In this document: in pieces, positions 11,112-22,821 of the stretch
Layout of the letters: every line of letters begins with the position of its first letter
Numbering within the stretch: position 1 is the first letter of the stretch
Assembly: GCF_014851395.1 (NCBI RefSeq)
Contig: NW_024041150.1
Coordinates: 43,946,829 to 44,010,828 of the forward strand
Source: Micropterus salmoides
Lineage: Eukaryota > Chordata > Actinopteri > Centrarchiformes > Centrarchidae
Reading direction: 5' to 3'
DNA length: 64,000 bases
Notes under the pieces: generated by a model
Told to the model about the DNA's origin: nothing
What the model saw: only the letters and a program-made list of their open reading frames with translations
The model's database searches: none
Made by a program: the position numbers and the translations under genes

Positions 11112-12571
11112 CCCTTGCTTGCAATAACTGCCTCAAGCCTGCGACCAATCGACATCACCAAACTGTTGCATTCTTCATTTGTGATGCTATTCCAGGCTTT
11201 TACCGCAGCTTCTTTCAGTTCTTGTTTGTTTCGGGTCTTTCTCCCTTCAGTCTCCTCTTAAGGAGGTGAAATGCAGCTCTGTTGGTTTTAAGGTCAGCTG
11301 ATTGACTTGGCCAGTCTAAAACCTTCCACTTTTTCCCCCCGATGAAGTCCTTTGTTTTGTTGGCAGTGTGCTTTGGCTCATTGTCCAGCAAACTTACTCC
11401 CGATTAGTTTCAGTCTCCGTAAATTTGCAGACAAATTTGTTTCTGTCCACTTCTGAATTCATTCTGCTGCGACCATCATCAGTTACATCATCAATAAATG
11501 TAAATGAGCCTGTTCCAGAAGCAGCCATGCACGCCCAAGCCATGACATCACCTCCACCATGTTTCACAGATGAGCTTGTATGCTTCGGATCATAAGCAGT
11601 TCCTTCCTTTCTTTCTCCACACTTTGGCCTTTCTATCACTTTGCTACAGATTAATCTTGGTCTCATCAGTCCATAAGATTGTGTTGCAGAACTTTTGCGG
11701 CTCGTCTCTGTATTTCTTTGCAAATTTCAATCTGGCCTTCTGATTCTTCCTGCTGACGAGTGGTTTGCATCTTGTGGTGTGGCCAGTGCTTGAAGTAGGC
11801 CGGAATGGCACCTCGAAAGTTTTTGGCGTACTGGGACATTTTCTTGCGTACTGGGACTTCTCCCAAGCTGCCGGTACTCTCTTCTGCTTTCTCCATATCA
11901 GGTTCTCTGGGCGCTACGTGACGCTCACCTGCTCCCGTTCTCTCTGCCTGCTAAACTCTGTCGGCGGAGAGAGACGAGGGAGAAGAGAAGCTCGGGTGCC
12001 TTTCAAGCAGCAGTGTGCTGAATGTAGCTCGTCAATGTCACTTGTCGTGAACCGACCAATCACACAATGTCAAATTGAAATACAGAAGAAACAAATTTGC
12101 ATTGTCCAAAAGCTGATTACTGAATTACATTCCAGTATATTTTGAACTGTCACCTTAATCTAGTTTCCCTTCATATAAATAAAGACATTTCCTCTTGGTG
12201 CAGAAAATGTGTTCAGACTACAGGAAATTAAGTTGTTAATGTTATAATATTTACTAGTTTCATGTTGTTGTTGAGGATAGTGCGGGGGGTTTTCCACTAC
12301 AAGCACAGGGTGTGGCCTTTATACTTCTGCTCTCTACAGTCAGTCACATGTCCCAATAGTTTTGCTCACTTGAAAAATGGGTGGGTTCAAACAAACGGTG
12401 GTATGTCCTGAGTTGTTTAACACATCTAGATGTGAATACCAGGAAATAAAAGCTGAAATTCTGAACTCTTGTCTCATACTCATCTTTTGATCTTAAACCC
12501 AAATGTCTTCAGTGAACAACAAAAACAAAGAAATTTGCCTCACTGTTCCAATACTTTTGGAGGGGACTGTA

Positions 12572-14268
12572 GTTCTTGATCACCCTTGAACGATATAGTT
12601 TGAGGTGAGTTTGGTGTTAACTGTTGATTGATGAAACCCGATGCATTTATTCCATGTAACTGACAAAGACCAGATCGCAACTCGGCGGGGGTGCTCCCAT
12701 CGAGGGCCCTCAGTACAGTGCAGCTGTACTGTCTGCACTGTCTGCACTGTCTATACCTCCGCCCCTGGCTCTGCTGTTGTGGTTCTAACCCCTTCAGACC
12801 ATCTAACAGACACAGAACCCTTTTGGGACTTTGGGTATGTAAGAATGAGACAAGAGGAAACCAAAACTAACTGAAACACTTCACAATCTCACCAAAAACC
12901 CACACGTTAACTTCAGCACCTCTCAGTCCCAAACAGAGCAAGGCTAGCTTCAGTTTTCAGATGTTTATATTGCGAAACTTCACCAGTTGGATTACCACTC
13001 GGTCACAGACTGGCTGCAACTCACAGTCACACCTGACACCAGAATGCTCTCACTATAATCCTCCCTCTGTAAGAGGCCTGAATAGAAACCTCTTCTGGAA
13101 AAGTGCTGGTTTGAACAGACCTCTGCGCACTAACTCAGTCCTCATGAAGTCTGCTAAGACTCATTGCCAATCTGCGGGATCCTTGTGTCATGTGCTGGTA
13201 CTGGCTGAGACTGTCTGTGTTTCACCTGTGTCTGTCGGACCTGCTAAAGACGTCTGTACTGGGTCTGTGCTGGTACTGGCTGATGAACCAGCATCTACTC
13301 TACTGACAAACTTCAGCACAGCTCCTGTAAATTATAGATATTTTCTATATATTTATGTTATAAAGGTATTTTAAGTTCTTTTCAGTTGTAGGGACCTAAT
13401 TCTAGTTTTGTTTATATATAACTCCACCCTCGAGTCGCTACACCAACTTTATATAACTGTAGTGACAATACTTAAAAAATTATGAATTAAAATAAAAAAA
13501 TAAGAGACGAATGGACGCAAATTATTTATATGATGATACTTAAATTCAATGTTTTAATCAAATACCTTTCCACAATCAACTCTTAAATGTCATAAACAGT
13601 TATACAGTTCTTAGTTTTAAGCATTTGATAAAAGGAAATGAAAAATATTGTTAATCATCCATAACAACTAGAATGGTTACAGTTAAGACAACATTCATAA
13701 TGATCACAGCAGATGAAACAACAACTTAACTAAATACTTCCAGGATAACACTGATTATTAAACGTTCTTACTTAGAAAATATATATGAAAGTTACAAGAA
13801 CATGGCATCAGATCATAAACAATAAAACACAGACAGTAATGTAAACTGATCACAAGGAGAGTTTAAGAATAATAATTACACCTCTTTTGTCCTCTGGGAG
13901 GACACTGGTTTCATGAAGGAAAACTGAAGATAACCTTGATAACTCAAACTTTAAATTCAGATCAATCCTTTGCTCAGGAGCTGGGAAAATGGATTATTTA
14001 ACACAGGATAATATTTCTGTACCATATTATTTATAAGAAAGTATATAGGAAGGTGTTTGGAACATATATTTTGTATAAAACATAAGACACAGACAGGAAT
14101 GTGAATGAGCATCCGGAGAAAAAAAACAGCACTTCAAATGAACTTTCTCTATGGTTTCCTTCTGCTTCTCAACCTAGTTTCTAAACAAGAACACATGATA
14201 ATAAACTACTCAAAATTTACGAGAACTACTAAGCAAAGTAGTTTTCCAAATTATTGGAAAATGTGCTA
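12572..14268. other. Stretch without recognised gene (left arm)
   Basis: AT-rich, no gene seen. A 17-base word gtgctggtactggctga occurs twice (13193 and 13266), the rest of a short minisatellite. The right-arm mirror 37190-38905 is the same apart from small indels. Confidence 0.5.
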
Positions 14269-14560
14269 CTAACCAAGACATTGGCAGTAGGATTTGCATA
14301 TTTTGCATATTGCATATTGCAATATTTTTTTCATTGAGAAATACTGTGGGCTGAAACCCATTTGTTTCAAAAACCTGCCACATATAGTACAATTCAGGTG
14401 GTCAAAGGCCTTCTCAGCATCTAAACATAGTACAGCACATGGTGACAACACTTTACTAACACCTTCAGTAATATGCAAGATATGCCAGAGGAAACGAACA
14501 TCATCTGAAACAAGGCGAGATTTAATAAAATCAGTCTAATCATAATGTACCAGGTATGTC
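14269..14560 (-). mobile_element. L1/Tx1-like reverse transcriptase fragment (left arm)
   Basis: The minus strand encodes a short piece of a LINE reverse transcriptase around the first catalytic aspartate motif (AVLCLDAEKAFDHL), preceded by TDFIKSRLVSDDVR. It is dead: a stop lies in front of the TDFIKSR motif and the frame ends after about 70 codons. Confidence 0.6.
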
Positions 14561-15713
14561 ATAAATGGTTCCAGTCATTGCCTAGAACTTTGGAAAATTG
14601 CTTTATCTCTGAATTTACTAGTGATAAAGGACGATACCTAGAATGTGCATTGGGATCCTTGTCTTTTTTTAGTATAAGTGATATTATAGCTGTGTTTGTA
14701 TCTCTGAAGAAGGAACCATTTTTATTAAAATTGTATCATGTCAAAAAGCATTGGCCCTAATTGGGGCCAGAATGAGAGAAAGTCCTCAGGAGGAATACCA
14801 TAAACCCAGGAGATATTCCAGTCCTCTTTAAGTCTCTGTAAGCGTGATTGGTGTTTCAAGTGTGCTACGTCTTGAGAGATCTGTGCGATCACCTTTCTTT
14901 TTCATTGGAAAATGAAGCTGTGTCTTCAGATTCACGTTTTTATGAGATCCTGGACAATCACTGAATGTAAGGCTAAATGATGGGGCTGCTGTCACAGGAG
15001 AAGTATCACAACATGAGGAGTTGACCCTTGTTCTATCAGCCCTGTTTGGTTCCACCTGTGTGAATCTGCCTTCTCACACATGAAATCAATAAATTTCAGA
15101 TCCACCATGATATCAACAACAAATATCCTCTTCCTCACCTTTTCTCAAATAACTATGATGTAACTTAGCATGACACAGAGACTGAGATTTGGTCGACTGT
15201 ATGAAGTTTATTAAAAACTTTAAAAGTAGTAAATAAAAAAGTAAAGACATCAACCTGTCCTAAAACATCTGAACCATACAAATATGAATAATAAAACAAC
15301 TCAAACCAGAACCTAGACAACTATCAACTTTCATTTGGACCAAAAACATGTCAATAGCTTTGTATTATGCATTTACACCAGTATCATGAATCAATTTCAC
15401 CTGAGTCAGTCTTTCTCTGAGTGATCAGGCTTCATTAAAGCTGACAGAGTTAATCCTGATAACTGCTTTCACACAGCTGCTTACAGTATAAGATTAGAAG
15501 AGTTTAAAGTGAGACTGTCGCTGCTGCTGAAGTCTGAGATCCTGAGTTCAACATCATCTACAAGTCAAACTAGAACATGAGGAGTTCCACAGGGAAGTGT
15601 TCTGGGTCCTCTGCTGTTTGTGATCTATGAAGGAAATCTGAGGTTTATTTGCTGATGACTCAAACATTTTAGCTTCATTAAGAACCAGAACACACTGAAC
15701 ACACTGGATCAAC

Positions 15714-16487
15714 TCAGAAGTGATGTTCTGTGGTGACAGCAGTGATGACATCATCACAGTCATCGTCCAATCCCTCCTCAGCCTGGGTGGGTGGGGTCAT
15801 CACCATGGAGATGGGCAGGTCATTTCCTGCAGTCAGAGCAGGTTAGAAAGAAAATGTACTTAATTTATATGTTAGAGACAACTTTCAATCTAGACCACTG
15901 ATTGAGTTACTGATTGATTGTAAGGTCAGTGAATGATTCAGTGTTACCTGTGGCCCTGCGACGATATAAAGACACCATGAGGACAGTGGAGATGCAGTAC
16001 AGACAGAACACCACCAGGTGGCAGATCAGTCTGAACACAAGCTGGAGGGGGGCTGAGGCAGGTGGCGATGGAGGAGGCGAAGCTGCAGAGGGTGTCAGGT
16101 CAGAAACAGTAGTTGATGTTGGGGGCAGAGCTGTGTAGGTGCGCGGGGCTGTGGTTGTAGATTTACCTGTAGAGAGAATCCCACCTGTTCAGGTGAATCT
16201 ATGGATGAAGTAAGTCCTGAAATCAAAGGTAACCTTCTCACCTGTGACAGAGATCCAGCTGGATGGAGACTCTCCACGACCTCTGATGTTACACTTGTAG
16301 AGGCCTTCATCAGACTTGTTAACATGGTGGATGGTCATGTGACCTGTAGGCTCAGTCCTGATGAGGGAGCCATCTTTATAGAAACCAGCTGGGAGGTTGG
16401 AGGGAGGGGTCTTTGTTTTACAGTGCAGAGTGACATCATGTCCCTCCATCACAGGGAGGACAGGACTCTGCAGGATCACTGGTCCAC
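15714..16487 (-). CDS. Fc-receptor-like protein, last three exons (left-arm copy)
   Basis: Exons 16487-16242 (246 bases), 16166-15948 (219) and 15826-15714 (113, ends in TGA), each joined at phase 1 with correct GT/AG borders. The first encodes one C2-like Ig domain: ILQSPVLPVMEGHDVTLHC, the paired cysteine in SDEGLYKC, and an end SSWISVTG, which is the usual form of the second domain of teleost Fc-receptor-like proteins. The second encodes a Ser/Thr/Pro-rich stalk and a membrane segment (VFRLICHLVVFCLYCISTVL) followed by RRR. The third is an acidic tail ending TTEHHF with no tyrosine motif. Upstream exons for the signal peptide and first Ig domain were not found; a transposon end and an L2 fragment occupy that space. 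The gene may be 5'-truncated. AATAAA on the minus strand at 15212-15207. Confidence 0.8.
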
Positions 16488-16546
16488 CTCAACACAGAGA
16501 CAAACTACAGCATTTCATCATTTACACACAGCTTCATCAACACTAA

Positions 16547-16838
16547 CTCTAAGACGTGCCAATAAAAGCCTTTTATTGTGGCCAGCCTAAGGCACACCTG
16601 TGCAATCCCCATGCTGTCTGATCAGCATCTTGATGTGCCACACCTGTGAAGTGGACGGATTATCTCGGCAAAGGAGAAGTGCTCACTACCACAGATTTTG
16701 ACAGATTTCTGAAAAATATTTGAGAGAAATGGGCCTTTTGTGTACATAGAGAAAGTATTATATCTTTGAGTTCAGCTCATGATGAATGGGGGCGGAAAAA
16801 AGTGTTGCGTTTATAATTTTGTTCAATGTAATATACTG
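16547..16838. mobile_element. DNA-transposon terminal fragment next to Fc-receptor-like gene (left arm)
   Basis: About 290 bases of a repeat familiar from many fish genomes, with acaaaattataaacgcaaca at one end and caggtgtgccttaggctggc near the other. Only one end is present. It begins about 60 bases upstream of the first visible exon of the Fc-receptor-like gene. Confidence 0.6.
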
Positions 16839-17640
16839 AGTAGTACATATCTAAGCTGAGCTGGTGTCCATTTTTACAGTTTGTAATGTTAGTGGTGTTG
16901 TCTTTTCCTTTGTGACAGAATCATTGAAGGATGGATCTAATAGGGTGGTCCCAAAAGCATACCTAGCTTACATCAAGCTCGACTTAAAAAGACTAAACAG
17001 GAGCAAAAATACATCGAACACATCTGGCATTGTTTCTATTTGGTGGTGCATTCTCACTTTGAAGTGTTTTCTAAATACTGCACGTGTTGTCAACCTGGTG
17101 AAGATTGTGTCTGTGTGTGTGAGTGAACTTGTGGTTTGCCGTATGAACACAGCACAACTCACCTCTAGTTTAAGTTCCTGTTGCCAGTTTTCCTAAAAAT
17201 GTAGTTAAAGTACTATACATGAGGATGACACATTAAAACAGAGGTAATGAATGATATGCACACTTATTTTCCAGCCTGCAACCACGCACTGTGTGTGCAC
17301 TGGACAGACACTAGAACAGTTTTACACACAGCCAGCTTTTCAGAAAGACAGTTGCATGAAAGAACTGATCATTTAAAGCAAATGGTTATATTTCAGGGGA
17401 AGGACTCAAATAATCTGAGCATCAACAGGAATTCTGCAGCAGAACTAATAAACATATACATTACATGAACATTTGAACTTAGTGAAACCAGCAATACCAA
17501 AACCTTCACACATAAGGAGGTGGTTGTGGTGAAGGAGGAGGAGCTGCGGACTGAAACTGTCGCCGTCTGCTTTCCTGCCATCAAACTCAGCAATGTGTTA
17601 GTTTCAGCTTTAGTTCTCCACCTTTTCTGAGCCTCCAGTC
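16839..17640. other. Stretch without recognised gene (left arm)
   Basis: Nothing recognised apart from the mirror of the weak signal-exon candidate near 17582-17466. The right-arm mirror is about 33905-34676. Confidence 0.4.
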
Positions 17641-17699
17641 ACTGTGACCTGTTCTTGACTCAGTAAACACATAAAAACTAAATATTTTATGAATATTTG

Positions 17700-18523
17700 G
17701 GTAGTTTTCTTTTCATATGAACTGATCAAGCAAACATGCAGTTTAGGCAGCACTGATGCTTGTTGACAAGGAGGACAGGAGCAATTGGTAGCCCTTAAGG
17801 TCGGCAGGGTCTTTGGTTTTTGCCATTTTATTTCAGTGGCTCTGAGGTCAGTACAGAGCCCACAGATGGTATCAGTTAGCCACGGGTGGGACTGGTTTGG
17901 GCGAGCAGGCTCGGTGGATAGAGGACACAGGCTATCCAGGCACGAGCTCAGTGTAGAGCACAGAGATTGTGCAGCATCATTGACCTCGAGTGAGGAAAAT
18001 GTGTTGAGGGAAGGTAGAGCGGAAGCTACCACTGAGGAAAATGAGTGGGAGACAGGTTGCGGAGGTTGCGGCGGTGTGAGACCAACAGTGCTAGAACAAT
18101 GGGCTGTTCCTGTAGGCATGCTGTGAACTGAATGAAATAGTGGTCCGACATGTGTAGAGGTGTGACTGTTAGGTAGTTTCGGACAAGAAAGAGGTCAAGC
18201 ACCTTGCAGACAGAAAGTATCAGAACTGTATCAGAGAGCAAAGTACCATTTTTATCCAAAACTATTGAAGGGGCAGTCCTCAAACAGGTCTCAGAATTCC
18301 TCTCACGGAATGACCTCCTAGATCCATATCAGTCTGGTTTTAAGAGTGGCCACTCGACTGAAACTGCTATTTTGTCTGTAACAGAAGCCCTAAGGTCAGC
18401 TAAAGCTGCAGCGTAATCCTCAGTTCTTATCCTGCTTGACCAGCTGCCTTTGACACAGTCAACCACAGGATCCTGCTATCTGCACTCTCAGCAATGGGCA
18501 TCTCGAGTAAAGCACTCCTGTGG
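17700..18523 (+). mobile_element. L2-type LINE with inverted 5' part, cut by gap (left arm)
   Basis: At 18249-18523 the plus strand encodes the fingers of an L2-type reverse transcriptase (SKTIEGAVLKQVSEFLS, DPYQSGFKSGHSTET). At about 18240-17730 the minus strand encodes the end of the endonuclease (NYLTVTPLHMSDHYFIQF) and linker region. The two parts of one element therefore lie head to head, as after twin priming. The assembly gap begins inside the reverse transcriptase part. Confidence 0.8.
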
Positions 18524-19023
18524 NNNNNNNNNNNNNNNNNNNNNNNNNNNNNNNNNNNNNNNNNNNNNNNNNNNNNNNNNNNNNNNNNNNNNNNNNNNNN
18601 NNNNNNNNNNNNNNNNNNNNNNNNNNNNNNNNNNNNNNNNNNNNNNNNNNNNNNNNNNNNNNNNNNNNNNNNNNNNNNNNNNNNNNNNNNNNNNNNNNNN
18701 NNNNNNNNNNNNNNNNNNNNNNNNNNNNNNNNNNNNNNNNNNNNNNNNNNNNNNNNNNNNNNNNNNNNNNNNNNNNNNNNNNNNNNNNNNNNNNNNNNNN
18801 NNNNNNNNNNNNNNNNNNNNNNNNNNNNNNNNNNNNNNNNNNNNNNNNNNNNNNNNNNNNNNNNNNNNNNNNNNNNNNNNNNNNNNNNNNNNNNNNNNNN
18901 NNNNNNNNNNNNNNNNNNNNNNNNNNNNNNNNNNNNNNNNNNNNNNNNNNNNNNNNNNNNNNNNNNNNNNNNNNNNNNNNNNNNNNNNNNNNNNNNNNNN
19001 NNNNNNNNNNNNNNNNNNNNNNN
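18524..19023. other. Assembly gap (500 N)
   Basis: Exactly 500 N. A round number like this is usually a placeholder set by scaffolding software, so the true distance and even the relative orientation of the flanking contigs are not established by the sequence. Confidence 0.99.
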
Positions 19024-20256
19024 ATCAGGTCAACAGTTGTACACTGTGGTTACTGCTAATTAGCTAATGTTAGCATTAAGAGGTTAGCATTTAGCTCAAA
19101 GCACCGCCGTGTCCGAGTCTCACAGAGCTGCGGGGATGGCTGCAGACACTTAATAACTTAAGTCTTAATATCTAAATGTCAGACACTTGAATGTAAATTT
19201 GTCAACCTTAAAAAAAACTTAAAATAAAGTTTTTGAATTGTTGAAATTACCTAAATTCAGATAGATTGTTTTAAAAGTAAAATACTTTAATGCCATGTGT
19301 TCAGTATCAACTTGAGGTTAATCAGGCTTTAAAAGGAGCACGAGAAAACTCCAGAGAACAAAATAATAAAACTAAAACATTTCAGCGACCCTGGCTGCTC
19401 CAGGCTCCTGTAGTTTGGTGTTTTAAAATACAATTTATATTTGACTTTTTGTTTCAACATATTGGTACATGTGATTAACAGCAGAGTACTGCAGCATGAG
19501 AGGAGAGTGTGTTTGTGTTATATGGGCTCATCTGCATGAGTGGTTTGAATACGAGCACAGCTGCAGGAGGCAGCTCGCTCTCACACACACACGTTAAATT
19601 AGCACTGTTTGAACATTTGTATAACATATGAACTACACTAACATTTCTCTGTCATCACAGGTTTATTTTGATTCATCATCTTCAGTTTTGACACCATTTC
19701 TTCAGCTACAAAATGTTTTTTTTCCCCATGTTTCATAATTTACCTTGTAAAAAAGCATTTATTTTAATTTAGCCATGAAATTTAAATTAATGGAAAAATT
19801 TTTGTGCAAGTTAGTACACCTTGATTCATCAAGTGCAGCAGTTAAGACTTTAGTCAATTAATCAATCTACTGAGAATTAACCACCAACTATATATTTATT
19901 TTATTATTACAGATTAAACATTTTAAGTATGTTTGAAGGTAAAAATGCAATAAGTAGTATTCCTGCTCTTCTCTGGTTTGTGTTAATGTTTGGTTTGTTT
20001 TTTTCTGTAATTAAACATCCTAGACATGAGGCACTTATGTTCAAATATTCACAAACAAACAAAAGGACAGAGATAGTAAGTAAGTGTTATTTGGGGAGGT
20101 TTGGTAAGTCCCTGTTAGACCTCTCATGATCAAACTGCTCTGACAGAAACCAAAAATATAAAAACATTATAGTTAATCACAATAATGAAAAGTATTCTCA
20201 CCCGCATCATACTTATGAATAGGAACACGGGGGTTAGATTATTTACTTTAATTTAA
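19024..20256. other. Spacer stretch without recognised gene
   Basis: AT-rich, with short open frames only. No gene or familiar repeat recognised. Confidence 0.5.
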
Positions 20257-20282
20257 ATATATATATATATATATATATATAT
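20257..20282. repeat. (AT)n microsatellite
   Basis: Uninterrupted AT dinucleotide run. Confidence 0.95.
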
Positions 20283-20427
20283 CACAGTGGATTGGTAAAA
20301 TATAAAACAGGCCCAAAACACAGTGAGAGGAAGAACAGGGAGAGATGGTGAGCTGGTTTTTAATTACAGATGAGAGAACGAGTGTTTGAAGTGTTTTTGT
20401 TAATAGAATGAGTACTCACCCAAAGAG

Positions 20428-20428
<1 letters not shown>

Positions 20429-20457
<29 letters not shown>
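20429..20457. repeat. (CT)n microsatellite
   Basis: Uninterrupted CT dinucleotide run. Confidence 0.95.
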
Positions 20458-20460
<3 letters not shown>

Positions 20461-20512
20461 CTTTCATTAGCTCGCTCGCCCACCCATTCTGTTGAGAGCA
20501 TTTACATATCTG

Positions 20513-20636
20513 AGGACACACACATCAAAGTGTCTCATCGTAATGAAACAAGACTGCGTTTATGTCATATACTCAGGACACACACATCAAAGTGTCTCAT
20601 CGTAATGAAACAAGACTGCGTTTATGTCAGAGCTTT
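20513..20636. repeat. 62-base tandem duplication
   Basis: Two nearly identical copies starting at 20513 and 20575 (aggacacacacatcaaag and onward). The start of a third copy (aggacacacac at 20654) leads into the CA run, so the duplication probably arose by slippage at the CA-rich word. Confidence 0.9.
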
Positions 20637-20654
20637 TAGTTACTGAATACATCA

Positions 20655-20656
<2 letters not shown>

Positions 20657-20694
<38 letters not shown>
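20657..20694. repeat. (AC)n microsatellite
   Basis: Uninterrupted AC run of 19 units. Confidence 0.95.
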
Positions 20695-20697
<3 letters not shown>

Positions 20698-21268
20698 GAG
20701 CTGTTTCCATTCATAACGGTGGTTTTGTTTAAGATACATCTGTGATTCAATCGTCCACGCTCGGAGCTGTAAACAGTCTTCAGCCAATCACAGAGGATAA
20801 AATCAGGCTTCAGAAACAAATCTTTAATATCAAAGTGAAAATAAATCAATCTAGACAAACACATAAGAATGAAGTACAAATATAAAAACCAAATAAATTA
20901 CAGAACAAATGCTTCTCCAGATGTAAAAACACTCGCTGTACACCTGCATTTAAAATGCATTCTGGGTGATCGGACTGCAGTCAGAGAGCACTTCAACACA
21001 TGAACCCAAGACGCACTGAGAAAGGATTGTGATCCGATCAGCCGAACCATCTCTGGAGGCGGTGAGGGACGCATTAATGATCACATTCAATACAAGTGTA
21101 ACTGCTGCACAGACAGGCAGTGTGACGATACACTCACACGGTGTTGACTTAAACTCAATATAAACTACTAAAACAACAGAAACACATTATGAAGACAGAA
21201 AGGGCGAGGACTGTTCAGATCGATCGCTCTCTCATGTCTGTATTTGAAGCTACAGCCAGCTGGCTTAG

Positions 21269-21712
21269 AGCTGGGCGATATGGCCAAAAATATTATCATG
21301 ATAAAACATTTAATATCATTCGATATTGATAACTATCAGGATAAATGTCAAATGTGATTTTTTCAGGTTTAAAGGCTGATTTTTGCTCCTGAGTGGAAGA
21401 AACCAGATGGTTAATTGTGTTTTTAAACTTTTCTTTATGGTCAGAAAAGAAAAACTTGTTGTGAAACAGCGAATCATTTAACATAATCTGAGGTCAAACA
21501 TTCACAACTATAAATATAAAATCTTTTTTCAACAAATATGCACGAGTGAAATTAAATATCTTTTTGGTCCTCAACAAAATTATAAAATATCTTTGAAGTG
21601 AAGCCCTGATTTGTTTGATTCAGATTAATTAAATCAAACATTTATTGAACATTTGCTATTGAGAAACGCGATATATATAAATATTACCATTATTATTTTA
21701 TTGCCCAGCCCT
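21269..21712. mobile_element. MITE with agctgggcgata ends
   Basis: The left end agctgggcgata and the inverted right end ttattgcccagccct bound about 440 AT-rich non-coding bases. A cttag-type word lies outside both ends, but no exact target duplication. This is a frequent fish repeat type. Related ends (gatatatcgcccagcgct) also appear near 24412-24430. Confidence 0.5.
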
Positions 21713-22637
21713 AGCTTAGCTTAGCATAAAGACTGGAAACAGCTAACCTGGCTCTGTCCAACAAAGCATCTGGCACATCAGCTCCTGTAAAACCACTAGT
21801 GGTGCTGGAAGTTGTTCCCTTTATAATTTCCTCCAGGAATTAATAAAATATTGAAAATTGTTTATCACAATTTCTGTCTGAAACGAAACCTAACAAATAC
21901 TTTTACTAACAGAAACTAGAAAATATTCACATTTAAGAAGCTGAAACCAGCGAAACAATAAATGTTCTGTTGATGAACTAATCTATTAATCGTTTCAGCT
22001 GTAGTGAAGTTTTGGAAATATAATAAATATCACGCAGGCTTCCTGGACTTTCATTATAGACATAATAAAACAGGGAGGTGTTCTGGTGCTTTGTGGAAGC
22101 TCTACAAACCAGCAGACGTCAGCACACCTCAAATTGTTTCATGAGGCTTCATCCGCCCACCTCCAGCTGCCGAACGACCAACAACAAATATTGTACCCAT
22201 AATTGCTTGTGTTGATTTCATCGTGATTCTCCCATCGTTCCCGTTCAGGGCCCGTCAGGCGGGAGGCTTTCAGAGGTCACGAGGCTTCAGTCCACTTCTG
22301 TTGTGTTTTAACAATGTGCTTCAGTACGGCCGGCCTCCACAGGTCTGTCAGGTCGAGTCTCTCAGTCTGTAAGAGGATTGAACCTCACAAGGTTTAAAAA
22401 CTGTCCATCAGCCTGAGACCAGAGCAGGACGACGGGCGAGAGACAAAGACAACGAGCACGAGAGAGAGAGAGAATCAAAGTTACATCACATGAATGAGAA
22501 CAAAACAGGACAGCAGGACGGGGGAATAAAATGTGTGAGACTCCCAACATCCTCTCGAGAGGGTCTCAGCCCGACAGAGGCTCGTACTGATACCAGCCAA
22601 TCACAAACACTCTTGATCTGGATCAAGCCGCAACAAA

Positions 22638-22821
22638 TCACCACAGGGAAATGACTTCAGCACGACAGCCTGTTGCTTCTTCCCCAGCTGCATGTTGGCT
22701 GCTGTCCTCCTCCTCTCCTACATCTCTCTCTCCATCAGCTACAGCTCTCGCTTCCTCACCCTCTCTGGCTGCTTCAGCAGAGCTGGCTGAAGCCTGGAGA
22801 TACTCAAAACTAATTGGATAG
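22638..22821 (-). other. Low-complexity Glu/Ala-rich open stretch
   Basis: The minus strand reads through about 60 codons of Glu/Ala-rich, low-complexity protein with no recognised domain. It borders the MITE at 22822. Coding status is doubtful. Confidence 0.2.

Larger units (their letters stand above)
10152..12571 (-). mobile_element. Decayed Tc1-like transposon with nested insertions (left arm)
   Basis: The outer ends are inverted repeats of the cagtcccctccaaaag type with ttggaacagt, next to TA dinucleotides, and second inverted blocks lie further in (gatcaaaagatgagtatgag at both sides). The minus strand at 11394-11896 encodes pieces of Tc1 transposase: the motif LWTDETKINL region is broken, while GTAYDPKHTSSSVKHGGGDV is readable. 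At least two other elements are inserted (10199-10432 and about 10622-11111), and 11790-12060 is foreign to Tc1. No intact transposase. Confidence 0.8.
1..18523 (+). repeat. Left arm of giant inverted repeat
   Basis: The whole stretch reappears in reverse complement at 32991-51504. The outer ends pair (1 with about 51504) and the inner ends pair (18523 with 32991). The coordinate sum drifts only from 51505 to 51514, so net indel difference is about 10 bases, although single indels reach about 30-40 bases (for example near 10880 and 14610). Spot comparison of the first 210 bases shows one substitution. The arm carries an IgV receptor gene, an Fc-receptor-like gene and all the transposons listed for it. 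It runs straight into the assembly gap, and its outer end is cut by the window edge, so the full arm may be longer. Confidence 0.95.

Noticed and set aside
12961..13374. 137-codon plus-strand open frame
   Set aside because: It covers a small repeat and is disrupted in the right arm by small indels; no protein family recognised.
18450..19067. Long open frames across the gap
   Set aside because: They consist almost entirely of unknown residues produced by N; only the flanking L2 pieces are real.
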